Positions 16,743 through 24,907 of a DNA stretch of 64,000 nucleotides are shown in pieces. Below the pieces are notes generated by a model. That model saw only the letters and a list, made by a program, of their open reading frames with translations, searched no databases and had not been told where the DNA came from. Within the stretch, counting starts at the first letter, position 1; each line of letters starts with the position of its first letter. Origin of the DNA: Rathayibacter sp. VKM Ac-2760. GTDB taxonomy: Bacteria; Actinomycetota; Actinomycetes; Actinomycetales; Microbacteriaceae. Location: the NCBI RefSeq assembly GCF_009834185.1, contig NZ_CP047173.1:3844001-3908000 (forward strand), in the 5' to 3' direction. Both the position numbers and the translations under genes were made by a program.

Positions 16743-17627
16743 CTAGTCGAATTGATTCGAGTCCTCGATAAACAGCGGCAGCCTGTCCTCGACGTCGGGC
16801 GACGCGTACCGGTAGCCGCTCGGCGTCGTGCCGTACGTCCTGGTCCGGTAGGTCAGGTAGCCGCGGGCGAGGTCCTCCGCGGTGACGACCCGGGTGTCCG
16901 CCGGGATCTCCGTCGAGACGCCGACCGGGAGGGAGTCGGCGACCAGCGCGCCGGCCGACAGCGCGAGGTCGACGTCGCCGGTGTTGGTCACCCGGCTCAC
17001 CGCCCGCACCCGGGTGCCGACCTGCACCGCCTCACCCGGTTCGACGAGGAACTCGCCGGAGGTCGTGACGGCCAGCCCCGGGTGCTCCCCGGCCGGAGCC
17101 CGCCGCGCCCTCGGGCAGGGCAGGGCGAGCCGGTAGTGGTAGCCGGGCGCCGTGAACACGGTGCCGGTGGGGGTGCGCCCGGTGACCGGGCCGGAGATGT
17201 CGACGACGCCGGCCGCGATCTCCTCGGCCGTCACGGTCCGGGTGTAGTCGCGGACGTCGATCGACTCGCCGACCGGGACGAGCAGGCCGAGGAGGTCGAG
17301 GTCGGCGGGCGCCACGGGGACGTCCCCCGTGTTCTCGAGGTGGAGGGAGACCCGGACCGGGGTGCCGACACCGATCCTCTCGCCGGGCTTGAGGACGACG
17401 TCCCCGGTGACCGTGACCCGCAGGCCGGGGTGCTCCGCGGTGGGCGCAGCACTCGGCTCGCCGCCGACCGGCGCGGGCTGGACCGGCGCGGACGGGGCCG
17501 GCTCGGCGGCCTGGGCCGCGGTCGCCGCGGACCCCAGGAGCCCGACGGTCAGGACGACCGAGGCGGCGACGCGGGCAGGGCGCGGTCGACCCGCGAGGGA
17601 GCGGAGACGGAGGTGGGAGGACGGCAT
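16743..17627 (-). CDS. Secreted protein with two DUF7507-like repeat domains (paralogue A)
   Basis: 294 residues. Signal peptide at 1-41 (VLTVGLLGSAATAAQA). Then a Pro/Ala-rich stretch and two ~100-residue repeats beginning EHPGLRVTVTG and EHPGLAVTTSG. Each repeat has a LxNTGDV core and a TVTAEEIAAG/VVTAEDLARG helix followed by TPSG...SPD, like the DUF7507/DUF11 beta-sandwich families. No LPxTG or membrane anchor. AGGAG lies just upstream of ATG 17627. Paralogous to the next gene. Function unknown; may be a surface or matrix protein. Confidence 0.75.
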   Translation of the reverse strand: MPSSHLRLRSLAGRPRPARVAASVVLTVGLLGSAATAAQAAEPAPSAPVQPAPVGGEPSAAPTAEHPGLRVTVTGDVVLKPGERIGVGTPVRVSLHLENTGDVPVAPADLDLLGLLVPVGESIDVRDYTRTVTAEEIAAGVVDISGPVTGRTPTGTVFTAPGYHYRLALPCPRARRAPAGEHPGLAVTTSGEFLVEPGEAVQVGTRVRAVSRVTNTGDVDLALSAGALVADSLPVGVSTEIPADTRVVTAEDLARGYLTYRTRTYGTTPSGYRYASPDVEDRLPLFIEDSNQFD

Positions 17628-17697
17628 GGAGGGCTCCTGAACGATCGTGGTGGGGGGAGCGCCGGCCGGTGGGCGTCGAGGTCCTCCGGCTCGGCGC

Positions 17698-18501
17698 CTA
17701 CAGCTCGTGGCGCTCGTCGGCCGGAGCGGGCAGGGAGAAGTGGTAGTCGATGTCCGGGGTGGTGTAGCTCGCGCCCGAGGGCGTGGTCGCCGTGAACACC
17801 CCCGGGTCGCGGAGGAAGCGCGCGGCGAGCTCGGCCTCCGTCACCGACCGGAGCTCGCTGGTGAACTCGAACCCGCGGCCCGCGGGGAGGAGGAAGTCCC
17901 GCTGCTGGAAGGGCGCCAGCGACAGGTGGAGCGGCACGTCGCCGGTGTTCCAGAGGGTGTAGGTGGTGCTGATCCGAGTGCCGACCCGCACGGCCTCTCC
18001 GTCGCGGAGGAGGAGCGACACGTGGGGCGTCACCGTCAGCCGCGGGTGCTCGACCGGCGCCGGCAGGGCGAGCCGGTAGTCGACGTCGGGCGACGTGTAG
18101 CGCGCACCCTGCAGCGTGGTCGCCGTGAACACGCCGGAGTCGCGGACGAAGCCCGCCGCGAGGTCGGCCTCGCTGACCGTGCGGGCCTCGCTGACGAGCC
18201 GGTACTCGCCCTCGAGCTTGATCCGGGCGTCCTGCCGGCCGAACTCGCCGAGCGAGACCGTGAGCGGGACATCGCCGGTGTTCGCGAGGACGCGGGTGAG
18301 CCTGACCCTCGTGCCTACGCCCACCGACTCACCCGGCGCCGTCAGGAGCTCCCCGACGGTCGTGACCGTCAGTCGCGGGTGCTCGGAGGCGCCGGTCGAG
18401 GGCGCCGCGGCCTGGGCGGAGCTCGACGCGACGCCCACCAGCCCGGCGACCAGGGCGACGACGACGACAGCGGCGAAGTGACGACGGCGGGGACGGGACA
18501 C
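17698..18501 (-). CDS. Secreted protein with two DUF7507-like repeat domains (paralogue B)
   Basis: 267 residues. GTG 18501 is preceded by AAGGAG at ideal distance and yields a signal peptide (VVVVALVAGLVGVASSSAQA). Two repeats start EHPRLTVTTVG and EHPRLTVTPHV; each contains NTGDVPL, a TVSEADLAAGF or SVTEAELAARF helix and a GVFTATT...YTxPDxDY ending. The repeats are more regular than in paralogue A, suggesting it is nearer the ancestral form. 70 bp upstream of paralogue A on the same strand. No anchor or catalytic motif. Confidence 0.78.
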   Translation of the reverse strand: MSRPRRRHFAAVVVVALVAGLVGVASSSAQAAAPSTGASEHPRLTVTTVGELLTAPGESVGVGTRVRLTRVLANTGDVPLTVSLGEFGRQDARIKLEGEYRLVSEARTVSEADLAAGFVRDSGVFTATTLQGARYTSPDVDYRLALPAPVEHPRLTVTPHVSLLLRDGEAVRVGTRISTTYTLWNTGDVPLHLSLAPFQQRDFLLPAGRGFEFTSELRSVTEAELAARFLRDPGVFTATTPSGASYTTPDIDYHFSLPAPADERHEL

Positions 18502-18666
18502 GGGGACTCCTTGACGGCCGAGGGCGGCTCTTCGGGGCGGAACCCCGACAGAATCGCACCGGGGCCGCTCCGCCACCGCATCCCTGACGCGGACCGATCA
18601 CGGCGACGCGGACCGGTCGGTTCGGCGCGCATCGTGCCGCCCCGCCGCCGCCCGGCCGCCCCGCCG

Positions 18667-20439
18667 TCAGTCCGCGCGCTGCAGGCGCACCGCGATGTAC
18701 TCGCGGCCCGGCAGGTCGATGCGGAACCGCCCCGAGTAGGTCCCCGGCAGCCGCGACACCGTCATCGCCCACGTGTCGATCACGTCGACCGTGTACGACA
18801 CGTCCGGCTCGAGCAGGAAGCGGCGGTAGGTCGGCCGGTCGAAGCCGAAGTAGTACAGGTAGTACTCCCCCTCGACGCCGGCGCGCGGCACGTCCCAGTC
18901 CAGCGGGATCGGCTCCAGCCCGCGAGCGGGCCCCTCGGCCAGCACCGACTCCAGGAAGGCGATCCGCGCGGGGCTCGTCCCCCGCAGCTCGCCGCCCTTC
19001 GACCACCAGAGCACGTCGTCCGGGTGCACGTAGGTCTCGCCGTGCCCGACGTAGCCGCCGCGCAGCGCGCCCTCCCAGAACCGCCGGACCAGCTCCTCGC
19101 CGGTGATGTTGCCCCAGCCCTGATCGATGTCGCCCTCGTAGGCGCACTCGTCGATCACCACCGGCTTGCCCCAGCGCCGCCACTCCGTCGTCATCTCGGC
19201 CGTCTTGTAGACGTCCTGGCGCTGGATGCTGGCGTGCGTGATCCACGGGCGGGAGTGGTCGTAGAACTCGCGGCAGTTGTGGATCGAGAGCAGGTGCCGT
19301 GACGGGTCGTCCTCGCCGACGATGCGGGCGAAGCGCTCCCAGTCCTCCTCGGTCTTCTCGAACAGCAGGTCGTACTCGTTCGCGAGCGACCACCAGACGT
19401 TCGCGAAGGACGCGAGCCGCGCCACCGCGTAGCGGACGTAGCGGTCGTCGGCGACGGCGTCCATCGTCGAGAAGCCCCAGCGGTCGTAGGCGTGGAAGAG
19501 GATCAGGTCCGCCTCGATGCCCAGCTCGCCCAGCTGCTCGATCCGCCGCTCGAGGTGCGCCCAGAACTCCGGATCGAAGCGCTGCCAGTCGAAGCCCGCC
19601 GTCGGCGAGCCCTCGAACGGGTACAGCTCCGGCTCGTTCTCGTTGAAGAGGTACGACTTGGGGAAGACGCACATCCGCATCTTGGTGAAGGGCGCCGCGG
19701 CGAGCGAGGCGAGGGTCCGCTCCTCCAGCTCGTCGCCCTGGTGCGTCCAGGCGTAGGAGGTGGTGCCCAGCGGGCGGTGCCGGGTGCCGTCCGCGTGCGC
19801 GAAGTGGAAGGTGTCGGCCACGCGCACCGGACCGTGCCGCCCCTCGCGGGCCGCGGTCACCGAGACGGAGCCGGTGACGCCGTCGAGCGAGCGGGCACTG
19901 CTCGAGGTGGTCCAGGCGTACTCGCCGGGAGCCTCGGGCATCCAGCGCAGGCGGTAGACGCCGTCGCCGTCGTAGAAGCCGGGCACGCGCACCGACCCGT
20001 CGGGCCCGTCGACGATCGCCGAGAGCGCGACGTCGACGAACGGGTTGCCGTGCGACGGGCCGCGCAGCTCGATCTCGAAGCGCCCGAAGACGGAGGCGGT
20101 GGCCGGCGCGGACACGGCGGCGGAGCCGAACTCCACCTCCGCGCCCTCGTAGTCCGCGGAGGGCTCGACGTACCGCTCCTCCTCGCGGGCCGGGGCGGGC
20201 TCCTCGGTCGGGATCGCGGCGACCTCGGCGAGCAGCGCCTCCCGCGCGGCCTCGTCGAGCGACTCCTCGGTGTCGACGACGAGCCCGATCGGGTAGCCGT
20301 GCAGCGTGTGCAGGATCGAGGAGTGCACCAGCCCGGGGAGGCGGCGCTCGACGATCGCGTGCCCGCGCGGGTCGCGGAGGACCTCGAACAGGCGCGTCTC
20401 GCGCGAGAAGCGCTCGGCGGTGTCGGTGGTGTGCGGCAC
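18667..20439 (-). CDS. DUF5060/DUF4038/DUF5605 putative glycoside hydrolase
   Basis: 590 residues, no signal peptide. Start GTG 20439 sits 2 nt after the permease stop (TGACCGTG). An N-terminal segment (1-90) precedes a DUF5060 beta-sandwich (FGRFEIELRGPSHGNPFVDV, GFYDGDGVYRLRWMP; ~110-185), then a TIM barrel (DUF4038-like) with DTFHFAHADGT, FTKMRMCVFP, WWSLANEYDLL and VIDECAYEGDIDQGWGN (candidate catalytic Glu residues), and a C-terminal DUF5605 sandwich (YYLYYFGFDRPTYRRF). It probably hydrolyses an imported oligosaccharide in the cytoplasm because it is co-transcribed with an ABC importer. Specificity is not assignable. Confidence 0.87.
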   Translation of the reverse strand: MPHTTDTAERFSRETRLFEVLRDPRGHAIVERRLPGLVHSSILHTLHGYPIGLVVDTEESLDEAAREALLAEVAAIPTEEPAPAREEERYVEPSADYEGAEVEFGSAAVSAPATASVFGRFEIELRGPSHGNPFVDVALSAIVDGPDGSVRVPGFYDGDGVYRLRWMPEAPGEYAWTTSSSARSLDGVTGSVSVTAAREGRHGPVRVADTFHFAHADGTRHRPLGTTSYAWTHQGDELEERTLASLAAAPFTKMRMCVFPKSYLFNENEPELYPFEGSPTAGFDWQRFDPEFWAHLERRIEQLGELGIEADLILFHAYDRWGFSTMDAVADDRYVRYAVARLASFANVWWSLANEYDLLFEKTEEDWERFARIVGEDDPSRHLLSIHNCREFYDHSRPWITHASIQRQDVYKTAEMTTEWRRWGKPVVIDECAYEGDIDQGWGNITGEELVRRFWEGALRGGYVGHGETYVHPDDVLWWSKGGELRGTSPARIAFLESVLAEGPARGLEPIPLDWDVPRAGVEGEYYLYYFGFDRPTYRRFLLEPDVSYTVDVIDTWAMTVSRLPGTYSGRFRIDLPGREYIAVRLQRAD

Positions 20440-20441
20440 GG

Positions 20442-21341
20442 TCAGCCCTTCACGGCGCCGGCGAAGGCGCCCTCGACGAAGTAGCGCTGGAACATCAGGT
20501 AGACGATCAGCACGGGGAAGACGGACATGATGGTGAAGGCGTTCAGCGGCCCGTACGAGCTGGTGAACTGCGACTGGAAGCCCTGCAGCGCGAGCGGGAT
20601 CGTCCAGGAGTCCTGGCTCTGCAGCAGGGCGAGCGCGATGGAGTACTCGTTCCAGGTGGAGACGAAGTCGAGGATGAACAGCGCGGCGAGCGCCGGGCGG
20701 GCCAGCGGCAGGATGATCGTCAGGAACAGCCGCCAGTTGCCGGCGCCGTCGATCCGCGCGCTCTCGTCGATCTCCTCGGGGATCTGCCGGAAGAAGCCGT
20801 AGAGGATGAAGGTCTGGTACGGCAGGCCGAACGCGATGTACGGCAGGATGATGCCGAAGTTGCTGCTCAGCAGGCCGAGTCCGTTGATCACCTGGAACAG
20901 CGGGGCGATCGCGACCTGGATCGGCACCATCGCGCCGAGCGCGATCACGCCCATCAGCAGGCGCTGTCGCCGGAATCGCATCCGCGCGAGGGCGAAGGCG
21001 GCGGCCGCCGAGATGAACAGGCCGATCGGCACCTTGAACAGCGCGATGATCAGGCTGTTGCCGCCCGCGGTGAGCAGGTTGCCGCGGTCGAGCGCCTCGA
21101 CGTAGTTGCCGAAGTCGGGCGACCACGGCGGCACGAAGGCCGGCGTGCTGAAGATGTCGGCCTCGCTCTTGAGCGAGGTGAAGACCATGAAGATCAGCGG
21201 GACCGCCCAGATCAGGACCGCGAAGACCAGCGCGATCCAGAGGCCGATCCGGATGTAGTCGCGACCGCCGACCGGGCGGCGGGTGCGCTTGGCCGGCGCG
21301 ACCAGGCCGGGCGCGCCGGTCGGGATGCTCGTGACGCTCAT
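20442..21341 (-). CDS. Carbohydrate ABC transporter permease (MalG family)
   Basis: 299 residues with six TM segments and the EAA loop IPEEIDESARIDGAGNWRLF, diagnostic of sugar-type (CUT1) permeases. N-terminus about 30 residues before TM1 (IGLWIALVFAVLIWAVPLIF). Overlaps the upstream permease stop as ATGA and is followed 2 nt later by the glycosidase start. Works with 21338-22312 and the binding lipoprotein. No ATPase is encoded here, so a shared MsiK-type ATPase elsewhere is expected, as is usual in actinobacteria. Confidence 0.95.
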   Translation of the reverse strand: MSVTSIPTGAPGLVAPAKRTRRPVGGRDYIRIGLWIALVFAVLIWAVPLIFMVFTSLKSEADIFSTPAFVPPWSPDFGNYVEALDRGNLLTAGGNSLIIALFKVPIGLFISAAAAFALARMRFRRQRLLMGVIALGAMVPIQVAIAPLFQVINGLGLLSSNFGIILPYIAFGLPYQTFILYGFFRQIPEEIDESARIDGAGNWRLFLTIILPLARPALAALFILDFVSTWNEYSIALALLQSQDSWTIPLALQGFQSQFTSSYGPLNAFTIMSVFPVLIVYLMFQRYFVEGAFAGAVKG

Positions 21342-22312
21342 GAGTTCTTCTCCTGACGAGCCGTCCACACCATGTACGGGACGACGATGACGAGGGTGAT
21401 CACGAGCAGGACGGTGGCGATCGCGTTGCCCTGGCCGTACTCGTGGTTGTTGAAGGACTGCTGGAACGACCACAGCGCGAGCACCTGCGTCTGCTGCGCG
21501 GGGCCGCCGCCGGTCATGCCGACGATCAGGTCGAACACCTTGATCGAGTTGATGATCGTGAGCACCACGACGATGACCGTGGTCGGTCGCAGCGCCGGGA
21601 TCGTCACGTTGCGGAAGACCTGCCAGGCGTTCGCGCCGTCGAGCCGCGCGGCCTCGACGTGGTCGGGCGAGACGCTCTGCAGCCCGGCCAGGAAGAGCAC
21701 CATGTTCGTGCCCGCGATCTGCCAGACGAACGTGGCGAAGATCGAGTAGAGCGCGAGGTTCTTGTCGCCCAGCCACTGCACCTCGGCCAGCCAGGGCAGG
21801 TCGAACAGCTGCGCGAGGTTCACGCCGACGCCGTAGTTGGGGTTGTACATCCAGCGCCACATGTTCGCGATGGCGATCGGGGCGAGCACGCCCGGGATGT
21901 AGAAGAGCGAGCGGAAGGCGTTCCGCCCGAACAGCGGGCGGTTGAGCGCCAGCGCCATCACCAGGCCGAGGCCGACCGGGATGAACAGCGACAGCACCAC
22001 CCAGATCAGGGTGTTCGAGAACGCGGTCCAGAACACCGGGTCCTGCGTGAAGATCCGGACGTAGTTCTGCAGGCCGACGAACACCTGCGGCGCGCCCTGG
22101 AAGCCGGACCACTCGAAGAAGCTCAGCCGCACCGATTCGAGCGAGGGGCCGACCACGAAGACGAGGTAGGCGGCGAGCGCCGGCGCGAGGAACGGCAGTG
22201 CGGCGAGGAAGCCGGTGCCGCCGAAGCGGGCGAGGGCCCGGCGCCGCGGATGCTTCTTCCGCGGCGGCTCCGGCGCGGACTGCCGCGGGCGGGCGGGGGT
22301 GGATGTCGTCAT
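21338..22312 (-). CDS. Carbohydrate ABC transporter permease (MalF family)
   Basis: 324 residues. Start ATG 22312 gives a Pro/Arg-rich cytoplasmic N-terminus then TM1 (FLAALPFLAPALAAYLVFVV). EAA loop SPDHVEAARLDGANAWQVF. Six TM segments. Pairs with the MalG-type permease downstream (ATGA overlap). Preceded by a 14-bp hairpin separating it from the binding-protein gene. Confidence 0.95.
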   Translation of the reverse strand: MTTSTPARPRQSAPEPPRKKHPRRRALARFGGTGFLAALPFLAPALAAYLVFVVGPSLESVRLSFFEWSGFQGAPQVFVGLQNYVRIFTQDPVFWTAFSNTLIWVVLSLFIPVGLGLVMALALNRPLFGRNAFRSLFYIPGVLAPIAIANMWRWMYNPNYGVGVNLAQLFDLPWLAEVQWLGDKNLALYSIFATFVWQIAGTNMVLFLAGLQSVSPDHVEAARLDGANAWQVFRNVTIPALRPTTVIVVVLTIINSIKVFDLIVGMTGGGPAQQTQVLALWSFQQSFNNHEYGQGNAIATVLLVITLVIVVPYMVWTARQEKNS

Positions 22313-22348
22313 GGCGGACCTCTCGGACGTCGCGGACACGGGACGGCT

Positions 22349-22381
22349 CGGGCGCGGAGGGGTGGGGCCCCTCCGCGCCCG
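22349..22381 (-). terminator. Intercistronic hairpin between sugar-binding protein and permease genes
   Basis: CGGGCGCGGAGGGG (22349-22362) and CCCCTCCGCGCCCG (22368-22381) form a perfect 14-bp stem with a 5-nt loop. It lies 6 nt after the binding-protein stop. Lacking a T-run, it probably raises binding-protein mRNA relative to permease mRNA. Confidence 0.7.
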
Positions 22382-22386
22382 GGGCG

Positions 22387-23649
22387 TCACTGCTGGTCGA
22401 TGAACTTCTGGAACTCGGCGCCGGCGTCGGCCGGGTCGAGGTCGCCGGTCGCGACGAGGTTCTGGATGCGCCAGTACTCGGTGGTCTGCGACTGCGAGAG
22501 GTTCTGGTCGTTGTTCATGTAGACGCCGGTCGCCGCCTCGGTGATCGGGTTCCAGAGGGCGTCGAAGGCGCTCTGGTCCTCGGGGGTGACGTCGACGTTG
22601 ACCGAGCGGCTGCCGAAGGTCGCGATGAACTTCGACTGCGCCTCGGGCGAGGTCAGGTAGTCGAGGAACTTCGCGGCCTCGTCGGGGTGGTCGGAGTTCG
22701 CGGAGATGTAGTTGTTCTCGTTGAAGCCGTAGATGCGGTCGGTGCCCGTGGGGAAGGCGAAGATGCCGACCGAGTCCTCGGACATCCCGGCGTCGCGGAT
22801 CTGCTGGTTGAACCAGTCGCCCTCGATCGCCATGGCGGCCTTGCCGCTGAAGAAGAGCGAGCTCGACTCGTCGTTGTTGATCGAGATGAAGCCGCTGTTC
22901 ACGTAGTCGGCGGTCCAGGTGGCGAACTCGGTGAAGGTGTCGGTCACGCAGTACTCGTCGGCCCAGCTCGCCTCGCCGGTGACGAGGGCCTGGTAGCCGT
23001 CGGCGCCGCACTCGGTCTCGAGCAGGCTGTCGAGCAGGCGCATCACGTGCCAGTTGACGGTGCCGCCGAACTCGAACGGGGTGATGCCCGCGTCCTTGAG
23101 CTTCCCGGCGTCCTCGACGAGCTCGTCGTAGGAGGTGGGCGCCGCGTCGATGCCGGCCTCGGCGAAGAGGTCCTTGTTGTAGAAGACCGCCTCGGTGCGC
23201 TGGGTGTAGGGCACGCCGTCGTAGCCGCCGTACTGGGTGACGGTCGACAGCGTGGTGTCGGAGAAGCGGTCGGCCCAGCCGTACTCGTCGTAGTACTCCT
23301 TCAGGTCGAGGCTCGCGCCGGCGTCGATGAACTCGCCGCCGAGGCCGGGGCCGGCCCAGGAGAAGAAGAGGTCGGGGGCGCCGCTGGTGCCGAGCGTGGT
23401 GCGCAGCGCGTCCTTGTGCGCGTCCACCGCCCGCTGCTCGACCTTGACGGTGATGTCGGGGTTCGCCTCCTCGAAGTCGCTGACGATCTCGTTGATCGTC
23501 GCGTTCGCGGAGTCGGCCGACTCGGTGAGCTTGAACCAGGTGATCTCGGTCTTCCCGCCGGTGTCGCCGCCGCTCGCGGAGCAGCCGGCCAGGCCGGCGA
23601 GGAGGAGGGCGCCCGTGGCGAGGGCGACGGATCGGGTCAGAGCACGCAT
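22387..23649 (-). CDS. Sugar ABC transporter substrate-binding lipoprotein (family 1, CUT1)
   Basis: 420 residues. Start ATG 23649 yields a lipoprotein signal with lipobox LAGLAGC. Family-1 pattern: ITWFKLTESADSANATINEI, DFEEANPDITVKVE, GVPYTQRTEAVFYNKDLF, GKAAMAIEGDWFNQQ and a C-terminal EFQKFIDQQ. First gene of binding protein-permease-permease-glycosidase, so it fixes the substrate of the set, presumably an oligosaccharide cleaved by the DUF5605 enzyme. Divergent lacI and the palindrome at 23755-23766 indicate substrate-induced expression. Confidence 0.95.
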   Translation of the reverse strand: MRALTRSVALATGALLLAGLAGCSASGGDTGGKTEITWFKLTESADSANATINEIVSDFEEANPDITVKVEQRAVDAHKDALRTTLGTSGAPDLFFSWAGPGLGGEFIDAGASLDLKEYYDEYGWADRFSDTTLSTVTQYGGYDGVPYTQRTEAVFYNKDLFAEAGIDAAPTSYDELVEDAGKLKDAGITPFEFGGTVNWHVMRLLDSLLETECGADGYQALVTGEASWADEYCVTDTFTEFATWTADYVNSGFISINNDESSSLFFSGKAAMAIEGDWFNQQIRDAGMSEDSVGIFAFPTGTDRIYGFNENNYISANSDHPDEAAKFLDYLTSPEAQSKFIATFGSRSVNVDVTPEDQSAFDALWNPITEAATGVYMNNDQNLSQSQTTEYWRIQNLVATGDLDPADAGAEFQKFIDQQ

Positions 23650-23754
23650 CTTCGCGTCCTTTCGCTGCTCGACATCGCAGCAGCGCGACATCGACGTCGG
23701 ATCCGCCGATCGGGGCCAGGGACTGGAGCTCCAGCGGCGGTGGATGAGGGATAC

Positions 23755-23766
23755 GTTATCGATAAC
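23755..23766. promoter_or_regulatory. LacI-type operator GTTATCGATAAC
   Basis: A perfect 12-bp palindrome with central CG in the 229-bp divergent region between the sugar importer and a lacI-family gene. A central CG is characteristic of LacI/GalR operators. The regulator at 23879 is the likely binder. Confidence 0.75.
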
Positions 23767-23878
23767 ACATTGGCGCGACAATGCGCGCAACCGGTTGATG
23801 GGTCACGATCGGGTAACGGGAAGCGGCCCGGAATCGGCTCAGTAGAGTGAGCGGGTCGCCGCCAGGGAGGGAGCCTCG

Positions 23879-24907
23879 ATGTCGAGCACGTCCCCGCCCC
23901 GCGCACGGCCGAGCATGGCCGACGTCGGGCGGCACGCCGAGGTCTCGGCGCAGACCGTCTCCCGCTTCTTCACCGGCGGCTACGTCGCTCCGGCGACGCG
24001 CGTCCGGATCGAGGCGGCGATCGCCGAGCTCGGCTACCGGCACAACCGCGTCGCCCGGAATCTGCGGGTGCAGCGCACCGACACGGTCGGCTTCCTCGCG
24101 ATGGGTCCGCTCAACTACGGGCACTCGGAGCTGCTGACCGGGGTGAGCCGGGCCGCGCGGGCCGAGGGGCTCTCGCTGATCACGGCACTGCTCGAGGTGG
24201 GGCCGGACGCCCCCGGTGCGCGCGAGGAGATGCGGCACGCGGTCGACAAGCTGCTCGCCTTCCAGGTCGACGGGATCATCGTCGGCACGCCCTACGGCGG
24301 GCTCGACGAGCTCGTCGAGTACATCGCCGCCTCGGTGCCGGTGGTGACGCGGTCGGAGCGCGGCGGGCCCGCCGGCGACTCCACCTACGCCGACTCGTAC
24401 GGCGCCGGCTACCTCGGCACTCGGCACCTGCTCGAGCTCGGGCACCGGCGGATCCTGCACCTCGCCGGTCCCGGCGACCGCAACGAGGCCGTCGACCGCG
24501 AGCGCGGCTACCGGGCGGCGCTGACGGAGGCGGGCGTCACCCCGCTCGAGGTGCTGCGCTGTGCGGAGTGGGACGCGGAGTCGGGCGCCGCGAAGGGCCG
24601 GTCCGTCGATCCGGAGTCGTTCACCGCGGTCTCGGCCGCCAACGATCAGATCGCGCTCGGCTTCCTCCGCGCGATGGCCGAGCGCGGCCGGACGGCGCCC
24701 GGCGACTACTCGATCGTCGGCGTCGACGACATGCCGGACTCCGCGTACTACTCGCCGCCGCTGACGACGATGCACCTCGACCACCAATTGCTGGGCGAGA
24801 AGGCCCTGCAGATGCTGGCCGCGCGGATCCGCACCGGCGAGCGCCAGGAGCGCACGGCGGTCACCGCCCGGCTGGTGCTGCGCTCGTCGACGGCGCGGCT
24901 GCGCTGA
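23879..24907 (+). CDS. LacI-family transcriptional regulator of the DUF5605/sugar importer operon
   Basis: 342 residues. HTH at about 12-60 (MADVGRHAEVSAQTVSRFFT, with YRHNRVARNLR as hinge region), then a periplasmic-binding-protein-like ligand domain (TVGFLAMGPLNYGHSE, DGIIVGTP, GHRRILHLAGPGDRNEA, SIVGVDDMPDSAYYSPPLTT). Start ATG 23879 behind GGGAGGGAG. Divergent from the importer with a palindromic operator between, so it probably represses the operon and itself. Its last 47 bp overlap the convergent DUF2254 gene. Confidence 0.95.
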   Translation: MSSTSPPRARPSMADVGRHAEVSAQTVSRFFTGGYVAPATRVRIEAAIAELGYRHNRVARNLRVQRTDTVGFLAMGPLNYGHSELLTGVSRAARAEGLSLITALLEVGPDAPGAREEMRHAVDKLLAFQVDGIIVGTPYGGLDELVEYIAASVPVVTRSERGGPAGDSTYADSYGAGYLGTRHLLELGHRRILHLAGPGDRNEAVDRERGYRAALTEAGVTPLEVLRCAEWDAESGAAKGRSVDPESFTAVSAANDQIALGFLRAMAERGRTAPGDYSIVGVDDMPDSAYYSPPLTTMHLDHQLLGEKALQMLAARIRTGERQERTAVTARLVLRSSTARLR

